A stretch of DNA of 64,000 nucleotides, from contig JAMYHX010000034.1 in NCBI GenBank assembly GCA_025529335.1, forward strand, positions 100,681-164,680, in the 5' to 3' direction. Source of the DNA: Rhizopus sp. PT2906. Its lineage: Eukaryota; Mucoromycota; Mucoromycetes; Mucorales; Rhizopodaceae. The notes under the pieces are model-generated. The model worked only from the letters and a program-made list of their open reading frames with translations, had not been told where the DNA came from and did not search any database. Positions 1 through 9,543 of this stretch are shown in pieces (position 1 is the stretch's first letter; each line of letters starts with the position of its first letter). The translations under genes were made by a program, and so were the position numbers.

Positions 1-882
1 ACTCTACTCAGTCTTGCTCTATCATCCATATCCGCAAATGAACTTAACTTTCCTCTTGACAGCGGGTTCTTCATTTCAGCCTGTTCAATACGAGTTCTAG
101 CCACTTGGATACCACAACGATCTGAGCAATATTTACTTAAATGTCCAAAGTTTTTGCCCATCCTTGCTGGCCTTTGACAGCCTGTGTTGGCACATGTTGG
201 TTTCCAAGAGGTCTTTTTGCCAGTGACTAATAATAATAATAAGTAAAATTTTTTTAATTTTTTTTTTTCTCTCTCTTTACTTTTTGAACAATTTTCACAA
301 AAGAACAAGTCAACAAAGAGTCCTTGTGATTCAGACAAACCAATGCATTCGCCATGGAACCACTGATTACAGTTATCACAGGCAATCATGAACTCGGTTT
401 CTGTATAAGGCCTTTTACAAATACAGTGAACTATATTTTCTTCAGGTAAAGCTCTTGTTTGTTTTGTATCTGCTGTATCATTGTTGTTGTTGTTGTTGTT
501 ATTATTATTTACAGTCGGCTTTATCAAATGCTTTGTTGGTGGTCTTCCTCTTTTCACTTTTTTGACTATCTATAAACATAATTAGTATTATTTCCTTTTT
601 TTCTTTCCTATATATTACCTGTTCATTATTATTAACCACTACTTCTTCTCTTGTTCGTTTATTATTATTATTATTATTATTATGATCATCATCAAGATCA
701 GGGTATGGAGTGATATGAGGGTATTGCCGATTATGTTCTTCAGGAGTTTCTACAGGTTGCCATTTCAAAATTGGAGCCATTCTTTTTCGTAATGGTAAAT
801 GCTTTGTTGTATTATTTGGATCTAAGGGACGTAATAAACCTTCATCGTTATTTTCAATAGCAATTGGAGGAAAAGAAGACAT
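1..882 (-). CDS. Spp1/CFP1-like PHD-finger subunit of the Set1/COMPASS complex (partial, runs off left edge)
   Basis: Three exons read on the minus strand: 882-619, 569-281 and 226 to beyond base 1. The joins keep frame across GT-AG introns of 49 and 54 nt. Exon 1 begins MSSFPPIAIE and is polar, with an Asn run. Exon 2 has a basic KRGRPP stretch resembling an AT-hook, a second Asn run encoded by AAC/AAT repeats, then a PHD zinc finger starting VHCICKRPY with the CDNC and WFHGECIG motifs and ending CENC. Exon 3 carries a Cys-rich block with CQRPAR and SKYCSDRCG, typical of the region after the PHD finger in Spp1/CFP1. In this family the PHD finger reads H3K4 methylation within COMPASS in the nucleus. 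No CXXC finger is seen between PHD and the SKYCSD block, so it is Spp1-like rather than metazoan CFP1-like. The C-terminus lies outside the window. Confidence 0.85.
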
Positions 883-1011
883 GATTATTATTTATTAAAT
901 AAGAAAAGAAAAAGAGAGAGAGAGAGAGAATGGAAAAAAAGGGCAGGGGGGAAAAGGTTTTTTAATTGATAGAGTGTGAAAGAGAGCCAATTAGATTTTT
1001 TCCTATATTTT

Positions 1012-2244
1012 CTAAACCATGTTTTTGGTTGTTTCCACAGCAACCGCTTCTTTTGTTTCAGTTTTGGGATGAAGGACAAGAATGACAATGATCCAAACAG
1101 CCATCATACATACGTTGACTAATATATTGCTCTTAGTTAAAGTCATAATGATAGTTATTAAAACTTACCATTGCAAATCAGAAAGTCAGAGTCAAACTTG
1201 TTACGATTCAGTCGTTTAGCCTCTGTTAGACCGTCGACCGTCAAGACGATTAAAGCGCTTGAAAACAGAAAGAGAGCGATAGAGAGGATGAGGTTTAAGT
1301 CTTGATAGTATCGAATTCTTGATGTCATAAAAGCAGAATCATTATGGTCCTTTAATTGATACAACAACCTCCTAAATCGAAAATGAGACACAACACCCAG
1401 CATCGAGATTGCCAATAATTCTATTATCCATATTAGTTTTCATAGTTACACACTCACTAGACATACCTATGCCGTACACCAACTCGGGCATGATTTCTTT
1501 ATAAGTGTAATCATAGATCTTTCTTGAAAAATTGAATTGTAAGACAGGGAATAGAATAATATTTACAATAGTCCTAATAATAACAACAAATGAGTCATAA
1601 CACACACAAGAGCACTCTAATAATAATTTACCATATAATATATACTTTAAATTCTTTGCTACTCATGAACCTTGCCCCTGCCACGAGTTTAATGAGGTAA
1701 TTCCAGAAGCATTGCAGCAGTAATAGTGTTCCTCTATTTGGAATATTAAATATATATATATATATATATATATAAAGATCAACAACATACGTTTGTAACG
1801 AGAACCCAATACAGATACTATAATCTGTGGGTATGATGATATCCTTGTCTGCTTTTGTCCACAAAAGCTCAGGTTTTGTAATGATTCTACCAGGTCCAAT
1901 TTGGACAAATCCTTCTTCATATTTAACTCGACATGACACAATGTCTACAAGATGATGAATATACATGAATGAATTCTTGTTCTATATTCTTTTACCATAG
2001 TAAAGTTGAAATGGTATCATAAAGAATATTAATCCAGTAACAATCGTCTTTAATTCTAATCTTTTGAAGCTTGCAAATGATAGACATTTAAATCCATTGG
2101 TTTGATACACTCGATAAATGTACCAAATATAAATATATACTAATCCAACTGCTCTTTCTAGTATACAGTCAGTAACCATGACAACAACAACAACAACAAC
2201 AACAACAACTTACGCAGAAAACTATAGTCACTAAGATGTGTCAT
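1012..2244 (-). CDS. orphan multi-pass membrane protein, possibly GPCR-like (multi-exon)
   Basis: I do not recognise this family. Exon 1 (2244-2214) starts MTHLSDYSFLQ and joins in phase to exon 2 (2157-1996), which holds a hydrophobic segment GLVYIYIWYIYRVYQ and a second, IVTGLIFFMIPFQLYY. Later exons hold a polar DIVSCRVKYEEG section, a hydrophobic TLLLLQCFWNYLIKLV, a Leu-rich HLLLLLGLL segment, a strong membrane helix LILSIALFLFSSALIVLTVDG near 1240-1290, and a last one, VCMMAVWIIVILVLH. The tail is charged and stops at 1012. The total is consistent with six or seven membrane passes. The exact splice sites between about 1400 and 1640 are uncertain because several phases are possible. Intron 1 contains a (CAA)n repeat. 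Function is unknown; a 7TM receptor is only a guess from topology. Confidence 0.6.
2181..2209. repeat. (CAA)n trinucleotide microsatellite
   Basis: About ten perfect CAA units, lying inside the first intron of the multi-pass membrane protein gene on the opposite strand, where they read TTG. Confidence 0.9.
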
Positions 2245-2530
2245 ATTATGATATTAAACAGTAAATAAATAAAAAAAGGAAACTATTAAATTTATTTTTC
2301 CAATTCATTTGTCCTCTTTTTATCTTTTAGCTCCTTTATCTCTACACCTTCAAGGAGTTCTTTGTAAATCGCTTTCAAATGCACGTATCCAAAGGGGGAA
2401 AACGGCATTAACGCCTAGAAAGGATAATGTGTAACATGATAAGTAAGCAGGAATCATTTGACCCCGCATTTTTTAAGTTTAACAATACTTTTTTTTTCTT
2501 TTTTCTCTTTTTTTTTTATATACTTTGATA

Positions 2531-3872
2531 ATGACAGGACAACAGACGACCGAGGTTAGAAAAGGGTAAGAAAGTGAGTCAAGATGTCTTTTTTTTTTTA
2601 CCAACGTTCTTTTTTATAAAGGCACGAATTGGATCAAGCTAAACTTGAAGCGTACTTGACAACCCATGTGTCTGGTTTCAAAGGACCACTTTATATAAAC
2701 CAATTCAAGTTTGGTCAATCGAATCCTACTTATCTACTTAGGGACGGAAAGTAAGTGTTTTTTTTTTTATATATTTATATACTTTATAAGCTTGAATCTT
2801 ATATACCATAAAAAGTCAACAGCAGTATGTGCTTCGAAAGAAGCCCCCTGGTGCCTTACTTTCTGCTACCGCACATGCCATTGAACGAGAGTACCGTATC
2901 ATTCACGCCCTTGGCACCAAAACGGATGTTCCGGTTCCCAAGGTCTATGTGCTCTGTGAAGATGCGAGTATCATTGGCACTCCATTTTATGTCATGGAAT
3001 TCTTAAAGGGTCGAATTTACGAAGACTGTCGTATGCTGACGATTCCCTTTGAGGAACGCCGACAGCTTTGGCATGCAGCGGTTGAGACGCTTGCTAAGTT
3101 GCATCGAGTTGATTTTAAGGCGATCGGATTAGGCAATTTTGGCAAACATTCTGAATTCTATGAACGCCAGATGAGATCGCTATCCAAAGTGTCACAAGCT
3201 CAAGCCAATACCAAAGATGATGAGACAGGAGAACTTGTGGGTCCAATTCCTCGATTGGATGATATGTTTGCTTGGTTCAAGAAGAACAAAGCGCATGATC
3301 AGGCTACTATTGTGCATGGAGACTTTAAGGTAAAAAAAGAAGAAGCATAGCTCCCCCTTGAAATTAATATTATTTTTTAATAGATCGATAACATGGCAAG
3401 TATATATAGAGAGAGATTAAAGCTTGAAACACGCATATATAATGACGTACAATAGATCTTTCACCCTACTGAACCCAAAGTGATTGGTATTCTCGACTGG
3501 GAGCTGTCTACCATTGGCCATCCTTTGTCTGATCTTTCTAATCTTCTTCAATCCTATTACGTACCTGAAGAAAGTGCCATCGGCCTCCGGGGATTCAAGG
3601 ACGCCAAGGAGCCCCTGCCAGTTCCAGGAGCAGATGAGCTCATTCAGGTCTATTGTTCCTACACTAACCAGCCCTATCCTCTTCAGGGTTGGAATTTCGC
3701 TGTTGCCTTCTCCTTTTTTAGATTGGCTGTCATCCTTCAAGGGGTTGCCGCTCGTGTGGCACGCAAGCAGGCATCATCTGCAGAGGCAAAACTTCATGCA
3801 ACCCGATTTAGACCTGTTGCCCAATTGGTGTTGGATATTGTAGATCAGAGTAATGAACGTAGTAAGCTTTAA
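2531..3872 (+). CDS. ACAD10/11-type aminoglycoside phosphotransferase (APH)-like protein with PTS1
   Basis: Five exons: 2531-2565, 2622-2750, 2816-3329, 3384-3395 and 3456-3872, giving 368 aa. The fold is the APH/choline-kinase-like domain found at the N-terminus of animal ACAD10/ACAD11. It shows FGQSNPTYLL and YVLRKKPPG (nucleotide-binding lobe, residues about 45-75), the Brenner motif HGDFKIDN (catalytic Asp and Mg-binding Asn) and GILDWELSTIGHPLSDL (DFG-equivalent Asp). The Asn of the Brenner motif sits on a 12-nt micro-exon, followed by a GC-AG intron (GCAAGT donor at 3396). The protein ends NERSKL, a type-1 peroxisomal signal. In animals this domain is linked to 4-hydroxy-acid catabolism by acyl-CoA dehydrogenase. 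Here it is a separate protein next to an acyl-CoA oxidase, which suggests peroxisomal fatty- or hydroxy-acid degradation. The phosphotransfer substrate is inferred, not shown. Confidence 0.9.
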
Positions 3873-5986
3873 TAAAATCAAAAGTTCTTGCTATTTTTGG
3901 AAGTGCTTTTTTTGCGCGCGCGCGCGCTAAACTTTTTCATTTTTCCCATATTATTCATCAGAAAAAAGATGTGTGATAAAGTTTATTATATATTTTTTAT
4001 GACATAAAAAATGCACACGGTATCTCATTTGTATTTCCATGGACGAAAAAATACTAATGAAGCTAGCTGAGAAAGACCGACTGTGTGTAAGTTATTAGCC
4101 TTCAAGATTCACATTGGATACTCTGTGAGTCTTACTTTCTTCTCGTCATTCGTCGTCATATTCATTTTCCTCTCTTTTTCTGTTGGACTTGATGAGTCAG
4201 GGCAAATAATGAACAGATCATCATTTTTCACCCTTAAAACTCTTTACGGCAATTGTCGCCATCAAACATGTAGCCTCATTTTTATAGCATACACCTCTTT
4301 TATTGCACACTCCTTTTTTTTCCTGGAAAGGGCTCTAAGAGTGAAAGGAAGGCAAAGGGGAAAAGTAGTGTTCCTATATTAGAAAACAAAAAATAAGGGA
4401 ATCCTTGCTTTTGATCGGAATGCCTCCCAGTACATCATTATATCAATATAGGGTTTCTTGTATGTGAATCGAATTCATATTCAAACTTGACTGTATTTCT
4501 CAAAAGTATTTAAAAGTAAGGCTGAAAAGAGGGACTATATCCACTTGCATTTTATAGGGTGACTGATAAATGGATGAACGAAGCAAATTTGCCAATATTT
4601 GTTAAGGAGGGGGAGCTAAATGAAGTATAACAAACATCATAAATGAATGCCCCTTAACTGTGATCAATACCATGTGTGAGAGATAAATCCTCTCCCTAGA
4701 ATAAATCCAAAAAGACGTAGGAGAAAAATGTGATGTAATGTTGGAAGATATAAAAATAAGCATAGTTAGAAAAACTTTGGGCTATATATTTTCACCAATA
4801 TCAGGATTCAACATCTACATGACAACAACACTACAGGAGAAAGCGTGGCCTTGAATTACCTAAAGTTTCTCTGAGTGGCCTTTCTCGTCCATCAATTCTG
4901 ACGAAAACAGATCAAAGCGATTTGGAGTTCGTTCAAGTCATTGAGACATTTTTGTAATTTGAGCTGAAATGACAGAAATAAGATCTACCTAGTTTTTTCT
5001 TTCCTTCGCTTGAGACTTCCCCCGAGAGAGAGAGAGAGAGGGGGGGGGGAGAACGCTCTGCAAGATTAAGCCGACGACCAAAGAATGGCCTTCAAAAACG
5101 TACAATTCTTTGGGCATAACGGTATTGCTTGACTTGGCAAGAAAAATGGTCCCGTAACCTCGTAAGCGTTATTTCGGACGTAGCAGAAGATCAACAAGGC
5201 TTATTCTGGAGGAATGATTGTTTCTGCAATGTTGAATAAACCTTCAGTATTCCACATAAAGCGTTTTAAACACAATGTTCTTGTAACATCCATTTTATAT
5301 ATATATATATTGGCAACTTAGAGTCTATTTAGATAATCACAATCCATATTTAGTGACTAGAGCTTTTTTTTTTTCTTTCAAAAGCGTCTTGTGGGTCAAA
5401 CACTTATGTAATGATTATCCATTTTGGAAAATTCGATCACTTGGTTCAGAACAATCGAGCAAGTGACGTTATATTAAGAGAACTAAATATAAAAACCAAA
5501 ATTATAAAAGTGTATAATTTGAAAGTAAGAAAGAGCATATATGATCTTTACTGTTTCCTTTCATTAGCTGCAGAATTAGCGCTTTGTTAAAAAATAAAAG
5601 TAATGATCAACTGTCACATTATATGTTACACACATTACTTAAGCATATTCATTGAAAGTGTCTCCTATCAGAATCAAACTAAAAGAGTACATCATTGGCA
5701 CAGCTAATGTTTTTTTTTAATGAGTCTATTTATATCGAGGCAAGCAAACCATTTGCTCTAAAAAAAAAAGGCTTATTTTCAACTTTAATTCAATTATCTG
5801 AATTTATAGTCATTGCTAAAATTTAGCATTTAAGATTTATAATCATATCCGTACCTTCTTCCGTCGGTTACCGAAAAAAAAACTTGACTAAATGTATTCC
5901 CACTCGGCGGTTAAATTTCACTACGCTTCTTTTTAATACAGTTACGAAGCGAACCCCTTGCTATTTTTTTCTTCTTTCTTTTTAAC
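3873..5986. other. gene-free stretch of 2.1 kb
   Basis: No convincing coding region on either strand. Contents: a (GC)n tract at about 3915-3928, a (GA)n run followed by nine G at about 5023-5049, a short (AT)n tract near 5297-5310, and several T and A homopolymers. A 99-codon open frame at 4083-4382 has no recognisable domain and looks like chance. The last few hundred bases should contain the acyl-CoA oxidase promoter. Confidence 0.6.
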
Positions 5987-8359
5987 ATGTCTAATTTTAA
6001 CAACAATATCGCAACCAAGTTTCCGGATCTTAAGCCTCGGGCACCTAGTGGAGAGGCTCTTTTGGAAGCTGAACGAGCAAAGACTAGCTTCGATGTCAAG
6101 GCTTTATCCAAGTTTATGTACACAGAAGAGTGGCTCGATAGAATGTACAAAATATTAAACATTATTGAGAATGATCCTGCCTTTGATAAGACCAAGCGTT
6201 ACTATGAGAGTCGATCTGAAAAGATAAAGTCCAGTTTGTGGAAAGATAGACGCATGACAGAACTTGCTAGGTATACATATATACATATAAATGTGTGTGT
6301 GTATGTATTCATCCTTATACATTTATAAAGAGAGCATAACTGGGATGATCAAGACCTTCAGATTGTAAATTTCCTTTTCGATCAATCTACGCCTGTAAGT
6401 ATACGCTACTTGTTTCTGATGACAGTTTGTGTAACCAAACATTGAATAGTTTTCATTGCACTACGGTATGTTTATTCCTACATTGAGAACACAGACAACA
6501 GAGGAACAAAAGAAGCTCTTCCTTGAGCCAGCATTAAGGAACGAAATTATTGGCTGCTATGCTCAAACTGAGGTATGCTCTATTTAGATCTTTATCAGGG
6601 TGAATTATTTACCCCTCATTGTAGCTCGGACATGGATCCAACGTTCAAGGTATTGAAACAACAGCAACGTATATCCCCGAAACAAACGAGTTTGAACTCC
6701 ATTCTCCTACCTTGACCGCATCCAAGTGGTGGATCGGTGGTCTCGGCAAGGCTGCGAACCATGCTATTGTCATGGCACGTTTGATCACTGACGGAAAGGA
6801 TTATGGACCACATCCATTCTGTGTGCAAATCCGTAGCATGAAAGACCATACTCCTCTTAAAGGTGTCACAGTAGGTGACATTGGTCCCAAATTTGGATTC
6901 AATTCTGTCGACAATGGATTCATCATGTTTGATCATTACCGTATACCCCATATTTCGTTTTTAGCCAAGTATTCTCAGGTTCAACCAGGCACAGGCGTTT
7001 ACAACAAGCCTCCTAATGCCAAACTTTCTTATGGCACCATGGTCTATGTTAGAGCCAATATTGTCATGGGTAAGTTGAAATAGACTTTAACATCGTGGGG
7101 TATACTAATGATCATTAAAGGTGTACGATATGCTCTTGCCAAGGCAACAACGATCGCCATTCGATATTCAACCATTCGACAGCAATTCGTTGACTCTGTC
7201 TCTCCTAAGAAATGGGAAAACAAAGTGGTAGAGACACCCGTATTAGATTATACCATGCAACAATACCGCCTTTTGCCTATAGTTGCTGCTGCATATGCAT
7301 GTTTCTTCACAGGAAGAGAAATGTTGCGCTTGTACGATCTTAACCAGGAAGCCATGCAAAAGGGTAACTTCAACCTCTTGGCTGATCTTCACGCCAGTTC
7401 ATCTGGATTGAAAAGCTTGACGACTACAATGGCTGTAGAGTCAATTGAAGATTGTAGACGCGCCTGTGGTGGTCATGGTTATAGTATGTTCTCTGGCTTG
7501 GGTCAATTCTATCAAGACTATCTTCCCAATGTCACTGTAAGACACATTAAAAAAAAAAGAAGAATCTTTTACTCACTCTTTATTTTCTTAGTGGGAAGGC
7601 GATAATTACATATTGACTCAGCAAACAGCACGCTACCTGTTAAAGACATTCCGTAATGTGGTTGCTGGAAAGGCTGAGCCATCCGAACACAACCACACGA
7701 TCAATTACTTGACACAATACCTTCAGAATCCCAACGCTAAGTGTCCTGCTTCAAAGCCAAGTGATTTCTTAAACCCAGAGTTAATTCTTTCCGCATTTGG
7801 CTACCGCGCTGCCTGTGGTATTGCCAAGGTGGCCGAAAAGATTGACTATGAGGGCCGTAGCTGGAACTCGATGTTGGTTGAAATCAATCGTATCTCTAGA
7901 GCTCACTGTCAATATATCCTCGTTCGCAACTTCATCGTCACTCTCCAAAACGATGTCACTCTCACTCAACCCGAATATAAACCTATCAACAACGTCTTGA
8001 AGACATTGGCTGCCCTCTTTTCTCTAAATACAATGGAAAAGGAACTTTCAGAGTTCTTACTCTCGGGCTACTTATCATCTGAGCAGTGCTCTATGTTGAA
8101 GGAACAAGTCATTTCACTCCTCCATGCGGTTCGACCTGACGCAGTTGGCCTTGTTGATGCATTTGCATTACCTGATTATTACCTTCATTCTGCTCTTGGC
8201 CGTTATGATGGTCGTGTATACGAGACAATGACAAAGATGGCCGAACTAGAGCCTTTAAATCAGACACTCGTGGTCGATGGATATGAGGAGAACATCAAGC
8301 CTTTTGTTCATCAAAGAAAGGTTGTCAACAAGGACACAGCTACTACTTCTAGACTGTAG
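5987..8359 (+). CDS. peroxisomal acyl-CoA oxidase
   Basis: Six exons: 5987-6270, 6331-6394, 6450-6572, 6625-7069, 7121-7536 and 7592-8359. They give 699 aa, the usual length for the family. It performs the first, FAD-dependent step of peroxisomal beta-oxidation (acyl-CoA to trans-2-enoyl-CoA with H2O2). Diagnostic parts are [11 protein letters not shown] and [18 protein letters not shown] in the central beta domain, [16 protein letters not shown] at about residue 415, and TWEGDN at about 444-449, whose Glu corresponds to the catalytic base. A splice junction falls just before WEGDN. The C-terminus TTSRL carries SRL, a PTS1 variant, so import into peroxisomes is expected. It is flanked on the same strand by two other PTS1 proteins. 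Confidence 0.96.
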
Positions 8360-8762
8360 AAAACCTTTATAGATATCTTCTTAATTTATTCCAATAAAAC
8401 TGAGCTGCTTGAAGTAGTCCTTATTCGTGAAACGTTGAAGCGATTAAACCCCATTCCATATTACAAGATGCGAATTTTACTATATTTAGCAATCATGAGT
8501 TTATTCATGCAGAACTTCAATGGCTACTTTTTTTCGCCCAGAGCATATACGCGTACGTATATGCCGACTCCATTATCCATGTTTAGCTGTGGTTAGTGTT
8601 TATTTGCTTTATAGAGATTTTCTTTAGTTTTAAAAAGAAAAAAAAAAGAGAGAGGGGATGTTATGCATGTGAAACTTTGTGTTTATTCCCCACACTTTAG
8701 TTGCTTTTAAAAAACGCATAATTGATCCCCCCCTTTTTTTTTCTCTCTCTTTCGTGTTAATC
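8360..8762. other. intergenic region with C/T-tract promoter of the SCP2 gene
   Basis: No gene seen. Near the 3' end lies a run of seven C, ten T and a CT repeat (about 8727-8752), ending roughly 10 nt before the SCP2 start codon. This resembles the pyrimidine tracts in front of other genes in the window. Confidence 0.5.
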
Positions 8763-9418
8763 ATGCCTCAACCACTTGTATCCAATCTTTTGCTTCCAGA
8801 GCTGGAACGTCAATTGAAGGAAGACAAGAATCTGTGGCCAAATGTCAAGGGGTTATTTATTGTCACTGTTACAAAGAAAAAGAAACCTCAAGCAAAATGG
8901 TTCGTATATAAATCTACGTTATGATTATTTTACTCATCTGTGTACAAAAAGGTTTCTCTTGTTGCAGGGTAATATATCTAACGTGTTGTTATGAAAGTAA
9001 CTTGTTGACGTAAAATAGGAAACAATGTGTTACCTTATATCAGTACGAACGAAGAAGAAGTACGTGCAGGAATCAAGGGAAAAGTTCGCACCGTGCATAT
9101 CCAAGTGGACGATGCTGATCTTTTAAACTTTATAACAGGAGGGTAATATATGGTCGCTATCCGATGTATCACTTGTTTTTCAACTTTCTGTTATATCATA
9201 GAATGACAGGTGTAAGAGCCTACATGACTGGAAAAATTAAAGTAAAGGGAGATCTCTTATTAGCCCAAAGATTGGAAGAAGTGTTTGAAAAGCTGGGTGG
9301 CAGAGAGGTGGGTTGTATTGATATATGTGCTATAATTACTTATTTAGTATAGAGAGCCATTGAATTTATAAAAAAGAATGAAGAGACTTTTACGGCTGTA
9401 AACAAATCAAAGCTGTAA
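8763..9418 (+). CDS. SCP2 sterol-carrier domain protein with PTS1
   Basis: Five small exons: 8763-8899, 8952-8968 (17 nt), 9019-9142, 9202-9307 and 9353-9418, coding for 149 aa. With the micro-exon the frame reads AKWFLLLQGNNVLPYI, which fits the SCP2 beta-sheet core. Without it the frame breaks. The later part GMTGVRAYMTGKIKVKGD followed by LAQRLEEVFEKLGG is the classic SCP2 lipid-binding segment. The protein ends AVNKSKL, a perfect PTS1. SCP2 proteins bind fatty acyl-CoAs and sterols and are thought to present substrates inside peroxisomes. The position right after acyl-CoA oxidase supports a beta-oxidation role. Four introns in about 650 bp is dense even for this window. Confidence 0.92.
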
Positions 9419-9543
9419 ATTTATGCACTTAGAGTGGCACAGCAACTGGGCTGCGCAACACACACCGCAGCGGCATTCAATCAATAAATAAAGATTGAAT
9501 TATACACTTCTTTTTTCTTCTCGTTGAATTTATTCTTGTATCC

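Noticed and set aside
888..1088. 66-codon minus-strand frame upstream of the PHD-finger gene
   Set aside because: It consists largely of the pyrimidine-rich leader and the end of the neighbouring gene in another frame; its C-terminus is a LSLSLFLFLF low-complexity product.
4083..4382. 99-codon plus-strand frame with hydrophobic stretch
   Set aside because: It has no start context, family or splice evidence, and high Phe/Ser content as expected of T-rich DNA.
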